This document shows, in pieces, positions 1 through 8,435 of a DNA stretch of 64,000 nucleotides; positions within the stretch are counted from its first letter, which is position 1; each line of letters begins with the position of its first letter. The position numbers and the translations under genes were made by a program. Below the pieces are notes generated by a model. That model worked only from the letters and a program-made list of their open reading frames with translations. It ran no database searches and had not been told where the DNA came from. The stretch is taken from assembly GCF_022919095.1 (NCBI RefSeq), contig NZ_CP095073.1, positions 3,534,001 through 3,598,000 of the forward strand. Reading direction: 5' to 3'. This DNA comes from Halobacillus salinarum. GTDB lineage: Bacteria > Bacillota > Bacilli > Bacillales > Halobacillaceae.

Positions 1-33
1 CTGAATGATTTCAGGCTCTTCTTAGATGACTAC

Positions 34-1833
34 TTATTTTTTCAATTCTTCAACAAGCTCATCATACTTCGGGCTGTTGAGAAAGTTATCAACGGAAATG
101 TGGTGCGCACTTGGAACCTTCTGTCTCGCCCGTTCTGTTAAATCTTTATGGGTAATCACAATATCTACATCTGATGGCAGATCATTAATAGACATATTGG
201 TGACATCAATATCAATGCCTGCTTTCTTAAATTTATTTTTAAGAAGGGATGATCCCATTGCACTTGAGCCCATACCAGCGTCACAGGCAAAGATGATTTT
301 GTCTACATCTTTTGCGTCTACGGAAGGAACTTCTTCTGTATTTTGTTCTGCTGTCTCTGAAGTCTCACGTTTCAATTCTTCCACCAGTTCGTCATATTTC
401 GGGCTGTTGAGGAAGTTCTCAACAGAAATATGGTGGGCACTTGGAACCTTCTGCATTGCCCGTTCTGTTAAATCCTTATGGGTAATGACAATATCCACAT
501 CGGATGGCAGATCATTGATGGACATATTCGTTACATCAATATCAATGTCTGCTTTCTTAAATTTGTTTTTGAGTAGAGAAGCCCCCATCGCACTTGAGCC
601 CATACCAGCGTCACAGGCAAAGATAATTTTATCTACATCTTTTACGTCCACGGAAGGAATTTCTTCCGTATTTCGTTCTACCGCTGATGAATCTGCAGCT
701 TTCTCTTCGCTGCTCTCTCCACCAAGCTGTCCGGACACACGGCTTTTCTTCCCTTTCATTTGTTCCATTTGAGCGGTAGCCGCTGACAAATCAGATTCTT
801 CTTCCTGTTTAGAGGAGCGCAGAATAATTGAAGCGATGATAAATGAAACTGCCGTTGCGATTAACACTCCCAGGATGACTCCTACGTAATTGCCTTTAGG
901 AGTTAATAGCAGCAGCGCAATGATACTGCCGGGTGATGGTGTAGAGGAGAGTCCTGCCCCGAATGCAACAAACGTAGCTGTACCTGCCACACCACCTGCC
1001 ATCGCTGCCAAAATAAGAAGCGGCTTAGATAAAATATAAGGGAAATAAATTTCATGAATACCGCCAAGGAACTGGATAATGGCTGCGCCTGGCGCCGTTT
1101 GTCTGGAAACGCCTTTTCCAAAGAACATGAAAGCAAGCAGAATTCCAAAGCCAGGGCCTGGGTTTGGTTCAAGCAGGAATAGAACGGACTTTCCAACTTC
1201 ATTAGCCTGATCTACAGCAAGCGGACTTAAGATTCCATGGTTAATTGCGTTATTTAAGAACAGCACCTTCGCAGGTTCTATAAATATATTAACTAATGGC
1301 AGCAGTCCTGCATTAATCAGGAATTTAACGCCTGCTCCGAGAATTGTCGTAATTCCTTCTACAACCGGACCGACAAGATAGAAACCTACAACAGCAAGAA
1401 TGGCTGCCCCTATTCCTGCCGAGAAGTTATTGACCAGCATTTCAAATCCTGATCTTATTTTATCTTCAAAGAACTTATCAATGCCTTTTATGGCAAAACC
1501 GGCAAGCGGCCCCATGATCATGGCACCGAGGAACATTGGCGTGTCTGCCTGTCCGACGATAACCCCCATGACAGCAGTTGCTGCCACGACTCCTCCTCGT
1601 AATCCATGAATTAGACGACCACCGGTAAAAGCAATTAATAAAGGCAGTAAGTAAAAGATCATTGGATCGACTAATTTAGCTAGATCTTCGTTAGGCGTCC
1701 AGCCATCAGGAATAAATAATGCCGTAATCAGCCCCCAGGCAATAAATGCCGCAATATTCGGCATGATCATGCTGCTCAGGAAGCTGCCAAACTTCTGTAC
1801 GCGGGCTCTTGCTCCCGCTTTTTGTTCAGCCAT
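34..1833 (-). CDS. mtlA: Mannitol PTS permease, EIICBB with duplicated IIB domain
   Basis: Membrane permease that imports mannitol and phosphorylates it on entry. The IIC part (about residues 15-345) is strongly hydrophobic and carries the family motif GGIHEIYFPYIL. Two consecutive mannitol-type IIB domains follow. Each has the phosphocysteine loop CDAGMGSSAMG, at Cys407 and Cys517, so the repeat period is 110 residues (330 bp). Usual family members have a single IIB and are roughly 470-490 residues long before any IIA; this one is 599. No IIA domain is present, so a separate mtlF-type protein is expected outside the window. The ATG start follows AAGGAGG. A cre-like site lies about 50 bp upstream. 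The first bases of the window (1-14) form a small palindrome that may be the start of a terminator. Confidence 0.95.
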   Translation of the reverse strand: MAEQKAGARARVQKFGSFLSSMIMPNIAAFIAWGLITALFIPDGWTPNEDLAKLVDPMIFYLLPLLIAFTGGRLIHGLRGGVVAATAVMGVIVGQADTPMFLGAMIMGPLAGFAIKGIDKFFEDKIRSGFEMLVNNFSAGIGAAILAVVGFYLVGPVVEGITTILGAGVKFLINAGLLPLVNIFIEPAKVLFLNNAINHGILSPLAVDQANEVGKSVLFLLEPNPGPGFGILLAFMFFGKGVSRQTAPGAAIIQFLGGIHEIYFPYILSKPLLILAAMAGGVAGTATFVAFGAGLSSTPSPGSIIALLLLTPKGNYVGVILGVLIATAVSFIIASIILRSSKQEEESDLSAATAQMEQMKGKKSRVSGQLGGESSEEKAADSSAVERNTEEIPSVDVKDVDKIIFACDAGMGSSAMGASLLKNKFKKADIDIDVTNMSINDLPSDVDIVITHKDLTERAMQKVPSAHHISVENFLNSPKYDELVEELKRETSETAEQNTEEVPSVDAKDVDKIIFACDAGMGSSAMGSSLLKNKFKKAGIDIDVTNMSINDLPSDVDIVITHKDLTERARQKVPSAHHISVDNFLNSPKYDELVEELKK

Positions 1834-1882
1834 TTAAATTTCCTCCTTTAATATTTCAATTCGATTGGCTTGTACATTCATT

Positions 1883-1896
1883 TTAAAGCGGTTACA
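1883..1896 (-). promoter_or_regulatory. cre-like (CcpA) site upstream of mtlA
   Basis: TTAAAGCGGTTACA on the plus strand matches the degenerate cre consensus TGWNANCGNTNWCA at all constrained positions but one. It lies about 50 bp before the mtlA start, within the likely promoter region. CcpA repression of a mannitol PTS is known in Bacilli; the site itself is only predicted. A weak CTGACA / TATTGA promoter pair on the minus strand sits just upstream. Nothing else recognisable is present between 1834 and 2110. Confidence 0.5.
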
Positions 1897-2150
1897 GCTG
1901 TCTATTCAATAAAATCTAAATGCATGTTTGTCAGCTGGATTGTTGACATCATTTAAATAGCCTATTATTTTACATATATTTGGATGTTTTGTAACAAAAA
2001 TATAGCACGGAGAAATATTAATGATACATTTTTGTAATAAAAATGAAACTTTTTGGAAGGTGAATTCGTCTATTAAGTAGAATAAGTAAAATAAAGGGAA
2101 TTCGTTTTTAAACAAACTACTATTTATATCATAGAAAGGGGTATTTCAGC

Positions 2151-2252
2151 ATGAAAAAAAGTGCTCAGTATGATTCAACAGATTTTATCTATGGATTCGG
2201 GGGTGCTGCTCTTCTTGCTGGCATCCTATATGTAATGATTTACATGCTCTAA
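2151..2252 (+). CDS. Small single-pass membrane protein (33 aa)
   Basis: A 33-residue reading frame starts at ATG 2151, behind GAAAGGGG at a suitable distance, and ends at TAA 2250-2252, immediately before a strong terminator. The short charged N-terminus (MKKSAQYDSTDF) is followed by one hydrophobic helix rich in Gly/Ala/Leu that reaches the C-terminus. It looks like the very small Gly-rich membrane peptides common in spore formers, but I do not recognise a family. The combination of ribosome site, membrane helix and private terminator supports a real gene. Confidence 0.6.
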   Translation: MKKSAQYDSTDFIYGFGGAALLAGILYVMIYML

Positions 2253-2278
2253 CGCACTATGACAGCTCTCCAGCTGAC

Positions 2279-2310
2279 AAGCTGCCGAAAATTTCGGCAG
2301 CTTTTCTTAT
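2279..2310 (+). terminator. Rho-independent terminator
   Basis: A near-perfect hairpin, GCTGCCGAAA paired with TTTCGGCAGC, is followed by a T-rich stretch. It ends the transcript of the 33-residue gene. Confidence 0.85.
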
Positions 2311-2414
2311 TGGTTTTTTTCAAATAACATGAAGGTAAGCACCCAGTTGGCTATTTCCTCTTGTCTTTCCCTATAATAGACACACAGAGTTTTACATGGA
2401 GGAAGGTTTTACAA

Positions 2415-3371
2415 ATGCTTAACGCTCATAGCGGCTACCGTACAATGCTGAAAAAAGATAAATTGACGCTTGGATTGACCATTCCCCTTGAAAATTATAT
2501 TCAAACACCTCCGACTATGGAGCACCAGGTTGAACGAGCTCAGCTCGCTGAACAGCTTGGTTTTCAGTGCTTATGGCTCCAGGATGTGATGCTGGAGGAT
2601 CCAACTTTTGAGGATCCGGCAACCGGCCAGATCTTTGACAGCTTGATTTATTTAACCTACCTGGCTTCACAAACAAGGACAATTAAATTAGGAACCGCTG
2701 CAATCGTCTTTCCTTTAAGACATCCGCTTCGTACAGCTAAGGAAGCAGCCAGCATCGATCGATTGTTTCCAGACAGACTTATGCTAGGAATTTCATCAGG
2801 AGATCGTAGAAAAGATTTTGAAGGATTAGGAGTACCCATCATGGAGCGCGGGGAATGGTTCAGGGAAGCTTTTTATTATTTTAGAGAGGTCCTCGCTAAT
2901 GAGTTTCCAAATCTTGAATCTAAATTTGGCAAAATTGATAAAGCAAATCTTGTGCCAAAACCATTAAAAGAGATCCCTGTTTTTATGACAGGATACTGCC
3001 AGCAGACGCTGGATTGGGTCGCTGAGCATGGAAACGGCTGGATGTTCTATCCCCAGTCCCCTGAACGGCAGGCTGAGACGATTTCCAGTTATCGTTCAAA
3101 ACGGAAGGGCAAAGGATTTTCGCCATTTATTATGCCTCTCCCCTTAGAGCTTGAGGACGACCCTGATGCCCCTCGGGAGAAAATTCCAGCCGGTTACCGT
3201 CTCGGCAGAAATGCGCTTCTGAACCTATTGGAGGAATACCGTAAAATTGGAGTTAACCACATTATGTTAGGACTTTCAAGGAATAAACGCCCCGTAGTAG
3301 ATGTCATGCAGGAACTCGGCGAATATATACTGCCTTATTTTCACACGAGAGAGGAGGAAAAGGATGGATAA
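2415..3371 (+). CDS. Luciferase-like (LLM class) flavin oxidoreductase
   Basis: Predicted FMN- or F420-dependent monooxygenase/oxidoreductase of the bacterial luciferase superfamily (TIM barrel), 318 residues. The pattern with LTLGLTIPLEN near the N-terminus and ERAQLAEQLGFQCLWLQDV resembles the BA3436-type LLM subfamily. Start chosen at ATG 2415 because GGAGGAAGG lies 8 bases before it; a start at 2361 would be in frame but has no ribosome site. The stop overlaps the next gene by 8 bases, so the two are translationally coupled. Substrate unknown. Cytosolic. Confidence 0.85.
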   Translation: MLNAHSGYRTMLKKDKLTLGLTIPLENYIQTPPTMEHQVERAQLAEQLGFQCLWLQDVMLEDPTFEDPATGQIFDSLIYLTYLASQTRTIKLGTAAIVFPLRHPLRTAKEAASIDRLFPDRLMLGISSGDRRKDFEGLGVPIMERGEWFREAFYYFREVLANEFPNLESKFGKIDKANLVPKPLKEIPVFMTGYCQQTLDWVAEHGNGWMFYPQSPERQAETISSYRSKRKGKGFSPFIMPLPLELEDDPDAPREKIPAGYRLGRNALLNLLEEYRKIGVNHIMLGLSRNKRPVVDVMQELGEYILPYFHTREEEKDG

Positions 3372-4065
3372 ACCAATAATCTCATTATTAGGATGTCCTC
3401 ATTTAGCGCTTTCACCTGAGATCGTAAATCTGCAACAAGAGGACATCCATTCGGTTATCAAATCCCTCAAAGCTTTCCGGCCGACAAAAATTGCGGTAGA
3501 AAAACCATTTTTAGTCGATGAGGAACTCAATAAAAATTATGCTGCTTTCCTGCATAATAATGGGCCTTTAAGTTATGACGAAAGTGAACAGCTTGGGTTT
3601 CGGCTGGCCGCTCACTTTAACCATTCCAAGCTTTATCCAGTCGATGAGCCGGTGGAAATGTCCGTTCCTTCCCTGGATACGGTCTTTTCATGGCTGAAGA
3701 ACGAGCAGCAGGAATTACTTGAGGTAATTTTACAGCTTCAATCAGAACTAAAGGATGGAGAAAATAACGAAACGTTATTACACACCCTTCAGTCAATAAA
3801 CAAGCCTGCTTACAGCCACAAGCTTCAGCGCATGTATCTTAAGCTTGCCCAAGCCGGAGACAGACACCATCCTCTCGGTGTACAGTGGCTTTCGCAATGG
3901 TATAAAAGAGATCTCGCTATAACTGCTAATTTGACAAGGATAGCTGAAAACCAGGATCGGATCCTCGTATTATTAGGGTCTGACCACTTGCATATCGTGT
4001 CTCAGCTTCTAAGTGACAGTGGAGATTTCCATATGGTATCCCCGCTCTCTTATTTACAAATGTAA
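3364..4065 (+). CDS. DUF5694-like protein, coupled to the LLM oxidoreductase
   Basis: A 233-residue soluble protein. Seen: an early LLGCPHLALSPE stretch and FRPTKIAVEKPF, typical of DUF5694 (related to the TraB/ChaN haem-binding-like fold), then YPVDEP and a late SDHLHIV segment. Histidines at both ends are the usual conserved positions of this fold. Start at ATG 3364, behind GAGAGGAGG inside the preceding gene, with an 8-base overlap. Function is not known for the family; the coupling suggests shared expression with the flavin oxidoreductase. Family assignment is from motif memory only. Confidence 0.7.
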   Translation: MDKPIISLLGCPHLALSPEIVNLQQEDIHSVIKSLKAFRPTKIAVEKPFLVDEELNKNYAAFLHNNGPLSYDESEQLGFRLAAHFNHSKLYPVDEPVEMSVPSLDTVFSWLKNEQQELLEVILQLQSELKDGENNETLLHTLQSINKPAYSHKLQRMYLKLAQAGDRHHPLGVQWLSQWYKRDLAITANLTRIAENQDRILVLLGSDHLHIVSQLLSDSGDFHMVSPLSYLQM

Positions 4066-4070
4066 GCAGA

Positions 4071-4880
4071 TTATTCCTCTATCAAGGCGTTGATATAACG
4101 CTTTGCGGACTGTTCAACCGCTCTCTTCGCTCCATCCTCAATCAGTCCATGGAAGGCATTATAGACACGGTTAAAAGGGATGGCTTCCGTTTTGGCTGCT
4201 ATTTGAGCAACGGTAGAAGCAGGAAGCGGAATAAGGTTTGGATAGCTGTACATAAAGCTTACCCATCCCGGGTCTGCCACCACTTGAATAATATCTCCAG
4301 TCAAGAGAATACCCTGCTTGTTGTTCCCTGCCGCCCAATTCAAGACTGCTCCACCTGGGAAATGTCCTCCCAATCGATGAATTGCAGTTTGATTGGAAAT
4401 TTCAAGAGTTTCTCCTGCCCAGTATTCTATCCATCTGCTCTCCCTAGGTACCCATTGTTTATCATCTTCATGGATATAAATGGGGGCATCAAAGACCTCC
4501 GCCCATTCAACCTGAGTCGAATAATAATGTGGATGGGAAAGTATAATCGCATCAATACCCCCCATGGAGCGAATGCGTTCTATCGTATCGTCATCAAGGT
4601 AAGTAAGACAGTCCCATAGAATATTCATCTCTTCATCCTGAATGAAATAGGCGGTTTGACCGATCGCAAATTCAGGCACAGTCGTAATGCTGAACAAATG
4701 AGGTTCTTCCCATTTAAATTCATTATGAAAACTCTGAAGCTGCATACTTTCCAGCGTTGTCCACTTCTGTCCAGACTTAGGAACATATTGGCGTTCGTCC
4801 TCACAAATAATACAGTGCTCTGGTTCTTTTTCTGAGGGGGCATACTGAACTCCGCAAGTCTTGCAAATGTATGAAGGCAT
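4071..4880 (-). CDS. Metallo-beta-lactamase-fold protein with N-terminal zinc knuckle
   Basis: A 269-residue cytosolic protein. Cys6-x2-Cys9 and Cys23-x2-Cys26 form a rubredoxin-like zinc ribbon in the first 30 residues. The rest resembles the MBL hydrolase fold: SHPHYYS replaces the canonical HxHxDH motif, followed by GGHFPGG and TGDIIQV, which supply a further His and an Asp. The Asp-His pair of the standard motif is missing, so a normal dinuclear zinc site is doubtful. ATG preceded by AAAGGAAG. It faces the plus-strand DUF5694 gene with only 5 bases between the stops. Substrate unknown. Confidence 0.8.
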   Translation of the reverse strand: MPSYICKTCGVQYAPSEKEPEHCIICEDERQYVPKSGQKWTTLESMQLQSFHNEFKWEEPHLFSITTVPEFAIGQTAYFIQDEEMNILWDCLTYLDDDTIERIRSMGGIDAIILSHPHYYSTQVEWAEVFDAPIYIHEDDKQWVPRESRWIEYWAGETLEISNQTAIHRLGGHFPGGAVLNWAAGNNKQGILLTGDIIQVVADPGWVSFMYSYPNLIPLPASTVAQIAAKTEAIPFNRVYNAFHGLIEDGAKRAVEQSAKRYINALIEE

Positions 4881-4999
4881 AAGTTAATCTTCCTTTCGTG
4901 CATTCATTGTAAAACGGAGATGCTATGGAATCATCAGACCATCGGACAATAATCTTTCCTGCAAAAGTCTTATCTTGTATTTATTCCTTCTTCTTCCAC

Positions 5000-5023
5000 A
5001 AAAAAACCCCGCTCAATGCGGGG
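5000..5023 (-). terminator. Terminator of the BCCT gene
   Basis: CCCCGC-tcaat-GCGGGG hairpin at 5007-5023. It is followed on the minus strand by a run of T (plus-strand AAAAAA) and sits 7 bases beyond the transporter stop. Confidence 0.9.
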
Positions 5024-5029
5024 ATTAGT

Positions 5030-6730
5030 CTACTCTTTTTGTTTTACATCCTCTAATGCTTCCAAAGCAGAACGCTTCCTTTTTTTCGGGCGCTTTTTCC
5101 ATCTTTTAATATGGATCGTTGGTGATTCATAATCATCCGACGCCCTGATATCCCGGTTAGATGCCTTAATAAAAGACCAGGCGAGGAGGAACATGATGAA
5201 AAGGAGTGGAAAACCACCAACAATACTTGCAGTTTGCAGCGTATCCAATCCGCCTAAAAACATGAGAACTAACGGCATTAAACATAAGGAAAATGCCCAA
5301 AATAAGCGATTCCACCTCAATGGCTCCCCTTCCACATTTTTTTGCACTACTGAAGCCAGGATATAAGAAGAGGAATCAAATGTCGTGGCCAGGAAAATGA
5401 TCGCAAGAATCGTAAACAGAAGCACCATTAACTTAGCCAGCGGAAGCTGATTAATGATTTCTATAATCGTTGCAGGTGTGCCGTTCGCATCCATAAAACC
5501 GACCACATCAAACGAACCGGTAAGCTGCAGATAAAGACCAAAGTTCCCCATAATTCCGAAAAACAGGATACATCCAATTGTTCCGTAAATCATCGTTCCA
5601 AGCACCATCTGCCTGATGGTTCTCCCTCTGGAAATTCGAGCAACGAACAAGCCCACAAATGGGGCATATACGAGCCACCATGCCCAGTAGAAGATAGTCC
5701 AGGATTCAGGAAAATCAGTTTCATTAAATTGATTAAGGTTGCCAAAAGGTTCAAGCCAGGTAGCCATCTTAAAGAAATTATCCGCCATAATCCCGATCCC
5801 GTTGACCGTCGTTTCACTAATAAAACGAGTCGGACCAAAAATAAACATAAAGGCAAGAATAAACAACGCAAGCCACAAATTGATATCACTAAGTATTTTG
5901 ATGCCGCGTTTCAAACCAGAATAAGCACTAATCGCAAAGATGATTGTACAAAGCAGCATAATCCCTGCCTTCAGACCAAGATTAGCAGGCAGTCCTGTAA
6001 GATCGGTAACACCCTGGGCAATCATCGGCGTACCTAAAGCAAGCGTAGTACCCGCCCCGCCCAACAGGCCGAACATAAACAATACATCAATTACAGTCCC
6101 AAGCAGGCCGTCAACACGATCACCAAGGACAGGACGGCAGGCTTCGCTGATTTTAAGTACCGGCTTCTTACGGACATAATAAAAGTAAGCAATTGGCAGC
6201 GCCGGCAGTGTGTAAATAGCCCAGGCAATTGGTCCCCAGTGGAACATTCCATAAGCAGACGCCCAGCGGATGGCTTCTTTTGATTCAGGCGTCAGTCCAA
6301 AGGGTGGTCCTTGATAATAAAACGCCCATTCAATTGTTCCCCAATAAAGAATACTGGATCCAATACCAGCGGCAAATAACATCGCCGCCCAGGAAAACGT
6401 ATTAAATTCAGGCTTCTCTCCTTCATCGCCCAATTTAATTTGCCCGTTCTTGCTAAATGCAACATAAACAAGAAAGGCAAATACCGAAAGCCCCATCACC
6501 ATATACAAAACACCAAAATTACCGGTCAAAAAGGAGTTTGCGTCCCCTACGAACTTCTTCCCCGCTTCAGGGAAAAGAACGAGAGGAATCGTAACGGCTA
6601 ACAATAAGAACAACGCGCCTATAAACGTAGGCCAGTCTATTAACTTTGTTTTCAAGAGATTCTCAATCCTTTCTTTGATAACCAAAACATTTTTCATTAA
6701 CCTTAGTTTGAACGAACTTCGCGGACTCAT
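5030..6730 (-). CDS. BCCT family osmolyte transporter (OpuD/BetT type)
   Basis: Twelve-helix secondary carrier of 566 residues for betaine, choline, carnitine or a related quaternary ammonium compound, driven by Na+ or H+. Family signatures are FHWGPIAWAIY at about 163-173 and FYWAWW followed by ARISRGRTIR at about 347-373. The C-terminal tail (after about 525) is long and rich in Lys/Arg, as in osmotically regulated members. Start is uncertain: ATG 6730 has no clear ribosome site, while an in-frame ATG at 6697 follows AAGG and would remove 11 residues. Monocistronic, with its own terminator. Import of compatible solutes fits a halophilic host. Exact substrate cannot be read from sequence. 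Confidence 0.92.
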   Translation of the reverse strand: MSPRSSFKLRLMKNVLVIKERIENLLKTKLIDWPTFIGALFLLLAVTIPLVLFPEAGKKFVGDANSFLTGNFGVLYMVMGLSVFAFLVYVAFSKNGQIKLGDEGEKPEFNTFSWAAMLFAAGIGSSILYWGTIEWAFYYQGPPFGLTPESKEAIRWASAYGMFHWGPIAWAIYTLPALPIAYFYYVRKKPVLKISEACRPVLGDRVDGLLGTVIDVLFMFGLLGGAGTTLALGTPMIAQGVTDLTGLPANLGLKAGIMLLCTIIFAISAYSGLKRGIKILSDINLWLALFILAFMFIFGPTRFISETTVNGIGIMADNFFKMATWLEPFGNLNQFNETDFPESWTIFYWAWWLVYAPFVGLFVARISRGRTIRQMVLGTMIYGTIGCILFFGIMGNFGLYLQLTGSFDVVGFMDANGTPATIIEIINQLPLAKLMVLLFTILAIIFLATTFDSSSYILASVVQKNVEGEPLRWNRLFWAFSLCLMPLVLMFLGGLDTLQTASIVGGFPLLFIMFLLAWSFIKASNRDIRASDDYESPTIHIKRWKKRPKKRKRSALEALEDVKQKE

Positions 6731-6978
6731 ACTTCGAGGATAAGAAAGCAGAAGAGGGAAAATGCAACTTTTTCATTGTACCAAAAGGGATCCTTTAATA
6801 CGAACGGGGTATGTATATGTCTTACCCTAATGTCAGGAAAATTAACACGAATTCAACAATTATTGAGAGAATACGACAAATTGCTTGTCATTTCTTAGTT
6901 TTACAGGGAGAGTTAAAGTGAGAGAAGAGAGGCAGGGTCGAAGCTATTATTCAGAGGTACAGCTATTTTTGCTAACCA

Positions 6979-7233
6979 TTAAATAAAAAACAGCCATGGA
7001 AGAATCATGGGAATTAATATGATTATGGTCACTATCAGCCAGGCATTCTGATTTTCACTTACCAGCTGTTTTCGATAAGATATTCCCCATGCCAATATCA
7101 GTAGAATCGTCATGATCATACTTCGCAGATGAAGTGCCCCATCTTTGTTATTCATAAAGATATACAAACCGCCTTCAATTATCAAAAAAATCCCAGCAAA
7201 CGAATTAAAAATGTGGGTGAACCACTTATTCAT
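6979..7233 (-). CDS. Small membrane protein, three predicted helices
   Basis: 84-residue protein starting MNKWFTHIFNSFAG, with hydrophobic segments near residues 8-27, 37-52 and 63-83. Start taken at ATG 7233 because GGGAAGTGA lies just upstream; an ATG at 7248 is in frame but lacks a ribosome site. No family recognised. It reads in the same direction as the BCCT gene, 248 bp upstream of it, but that gap contains nothing I can identify and the two are probably separate transcripts. Confidence 0.6.
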   Translation of the reverse strand: MNKWFTHIFNSFAGIFLIIEGGLYIFMNNKDGALHLRSMIMTILLILAWGISYRKQLVSENQNAWLIVTIIILIPMILPWLFFI

Positions 7234-7304
7234 TTCATCACTTCCCATCTGCCTTATTCATGTCCTTTTTCAGTATATTACATTCCGATATGGTTAGGAA
7301 ATAA

Positions 7305-7330
7305 ATAAAAGCCCGCATCGTATGCGGACT
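7305..7330 (-). terminator. Terminator after the 7331-7765 gene
   Basis: GTCCGCAT-acg-ATGCGGGC hairpin (one G-T pair), followed on the minus strand by TTTTATTTATTT. It directly abuts the stop codon. Confidence 0.85.
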
Positions 7331-7765
7331 TTAATACTTATTAATGACCAGGTTTTCCAAGGGCTCTGAAATTTTGAATTTTTTGGCGTCATTCTTTAGA
7401 ATTTCCCAATGATTCGAATAAAACAGTACCTGTAACAAGTTATCATTATTGCTCTTCAGTGTTAATCCTCCCTGCAGCTCTCCATCAGCAGCATTCTTGT
7501 TCATATTTGAACTGTTTTTAAGGGCGGCCAATACTTCTCTTATCTTTTGTTCATTTTCAATCTTATAACTCTTCCGCTCCTCTTTAAAATCGATGTAAGT
7601 CATCGTCAGCGGGCGCTGATAGTCGCTCCAATTGTGGGAAGTAATACGATCTTTAGTAAAGTCAAACGGGTTAAAAAAATAGCGTTGATTTATATAAATA
7701 ATCGATAATGCAACAAGAACTATGATCCCTGAAACATAAAAAAATCTTTTCCCCAATATTTTCAC
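7331..7765 (-). CDS. Membrane-anchored hypothetical protein (144 aa)
   Basis: One N-terminal hydrophobic helix (about residues 8-26) acts as signal anchor. A roughly 115-residue extracytoplasmic domain follows, with mixed alpha/beta character (TMTYIDFKEERKSYKI, LKSNNDNLLQVLFYS). Start ATG follows GAGGTGA. I recognise no domain; the size and layout resemble small exported beta-sandwich proteins of Bacillaceae. It is divergent from the cupin gene across a 168-bp AT-rich interval that probably holds both promoters. Confidence 0.65.
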   Translation of the reverse strand: MKILGKRFFYVSGIIVLVALSIIYINQRYFFNPFDFTKDRITSHNWSDYQRPLTMTYIDFKEERKSYKIENEQKIREVLAALKNSSNMNKNAADGELQGGLTLKSNNDNLLQVLFYSNHWEILKNDAKKFKISEPLENLVINKY

Positions 7766-7933
7766 CTCATTTAATAACTCCCTTAAATTCCCAATCTTTT
7801 ACAACCATTATAATATGTAATTTTTCCCTATTTAAGATTTGTTCTATTATTATATACGAGTTATTTAAGCAAATAGTTTCATAATTCTGTAAAACGGTTA
7901 TTACTTTATAAGAAAATGAAGGAGGTGAGCGGC

Positions 7934-8434
7934 TTGAATAAGCCCATTTCTTACAACTTTCAAGAAAGTCATGGATTGATTCCGAATCATCCTGTGTATC
8001 CGGTTTTGTTCTATAAGGAAACATTGTTTGAGGAAGTCGAGGCGTGCTTCAATCGAAATAACTGGAAAAACAGCTGGCGGGGAGGTGTGTATGACTACCA
8101 CCATTATCACAGTACCAGCCATGAGGTACTCGGGGTCACTTCCGGAAGTGGGATAATCATGCTTGGCGGGGAAAAAGGCAAGGAACAAAAGATGATTAAA
8201 GGAGATGTTGTTATTATTCCTGCAGGCGTTGGGCACAAACTTATGGATTCCACAGATGACTTTGAAGTAGTAGGCGCGTATCCTTTTGGTTCATCTTATG
8301 ACATTAAGACTGAAAACCAAGTGGATTTTGAACAGGGCCAACAGGAAATAGAGAGGGCTCCATTTCCTGATCAAGATCCCGTTCATGGCAAACATGGACC
8401 TCTATTTGAAAAATGGCAGCCCGTTAATAAATGA
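7934..8434 (+). CDS. YjlB-like cupin protein
   Basis: A 166-residue single-domain cupin. The stretch YDYHHYHSTSHEVLGV supplies metal-ligand histidines and a Glu (cupin motif 1), and GDVVIIPAGVGHKL is motif 2. It resembles B. subtilis YjlB, an uncharacterised cupin. The start is TTG 7934, since AAGGAGGTGA ends 6 bases before it; an ATG at 7916 lies inside that ribosome site and is unlikely. Likely metal-dependent, cytosolic, function unknown. It converges on the GNAT gene with one base between stops. Confidence 0.8.
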   Translation: MNKPISYNFQESHGLIPNHPVYPVLFYKETLFEEVEACFNRNNWKNSWRGGVYDYHHYHSTSHEVLGVTSGSGIIMLGGEKGKEQKMIKGDVVIIPAGVGHKLMDSTDDFEVVGAYPFGSSYDIKTENQVDFEQGQQEIERAPFPDQDPVHGKHGPLFEKWQPVNK

Positions 8435-8435
8435 T

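Noticed and set aside
26-772. Long plus-strand open frame with an internal repeat
   Set aside because: It is antisense to the duplicated IIB domains of mtlA; the repeat only mirrors that duplication and there is no ribosome site.
903-1202. Second minus-strand frame inside mtlA
   Set aside because: Fully inside the mtlA coding frame in another phase with non-protein-like composition.
1906-2115. Minus-strand 69-codon frame upstream of mtlA
   Set aside because: Phe/Ile-rich AT-driven sequence, no ribosome site, occupies the promoter region.
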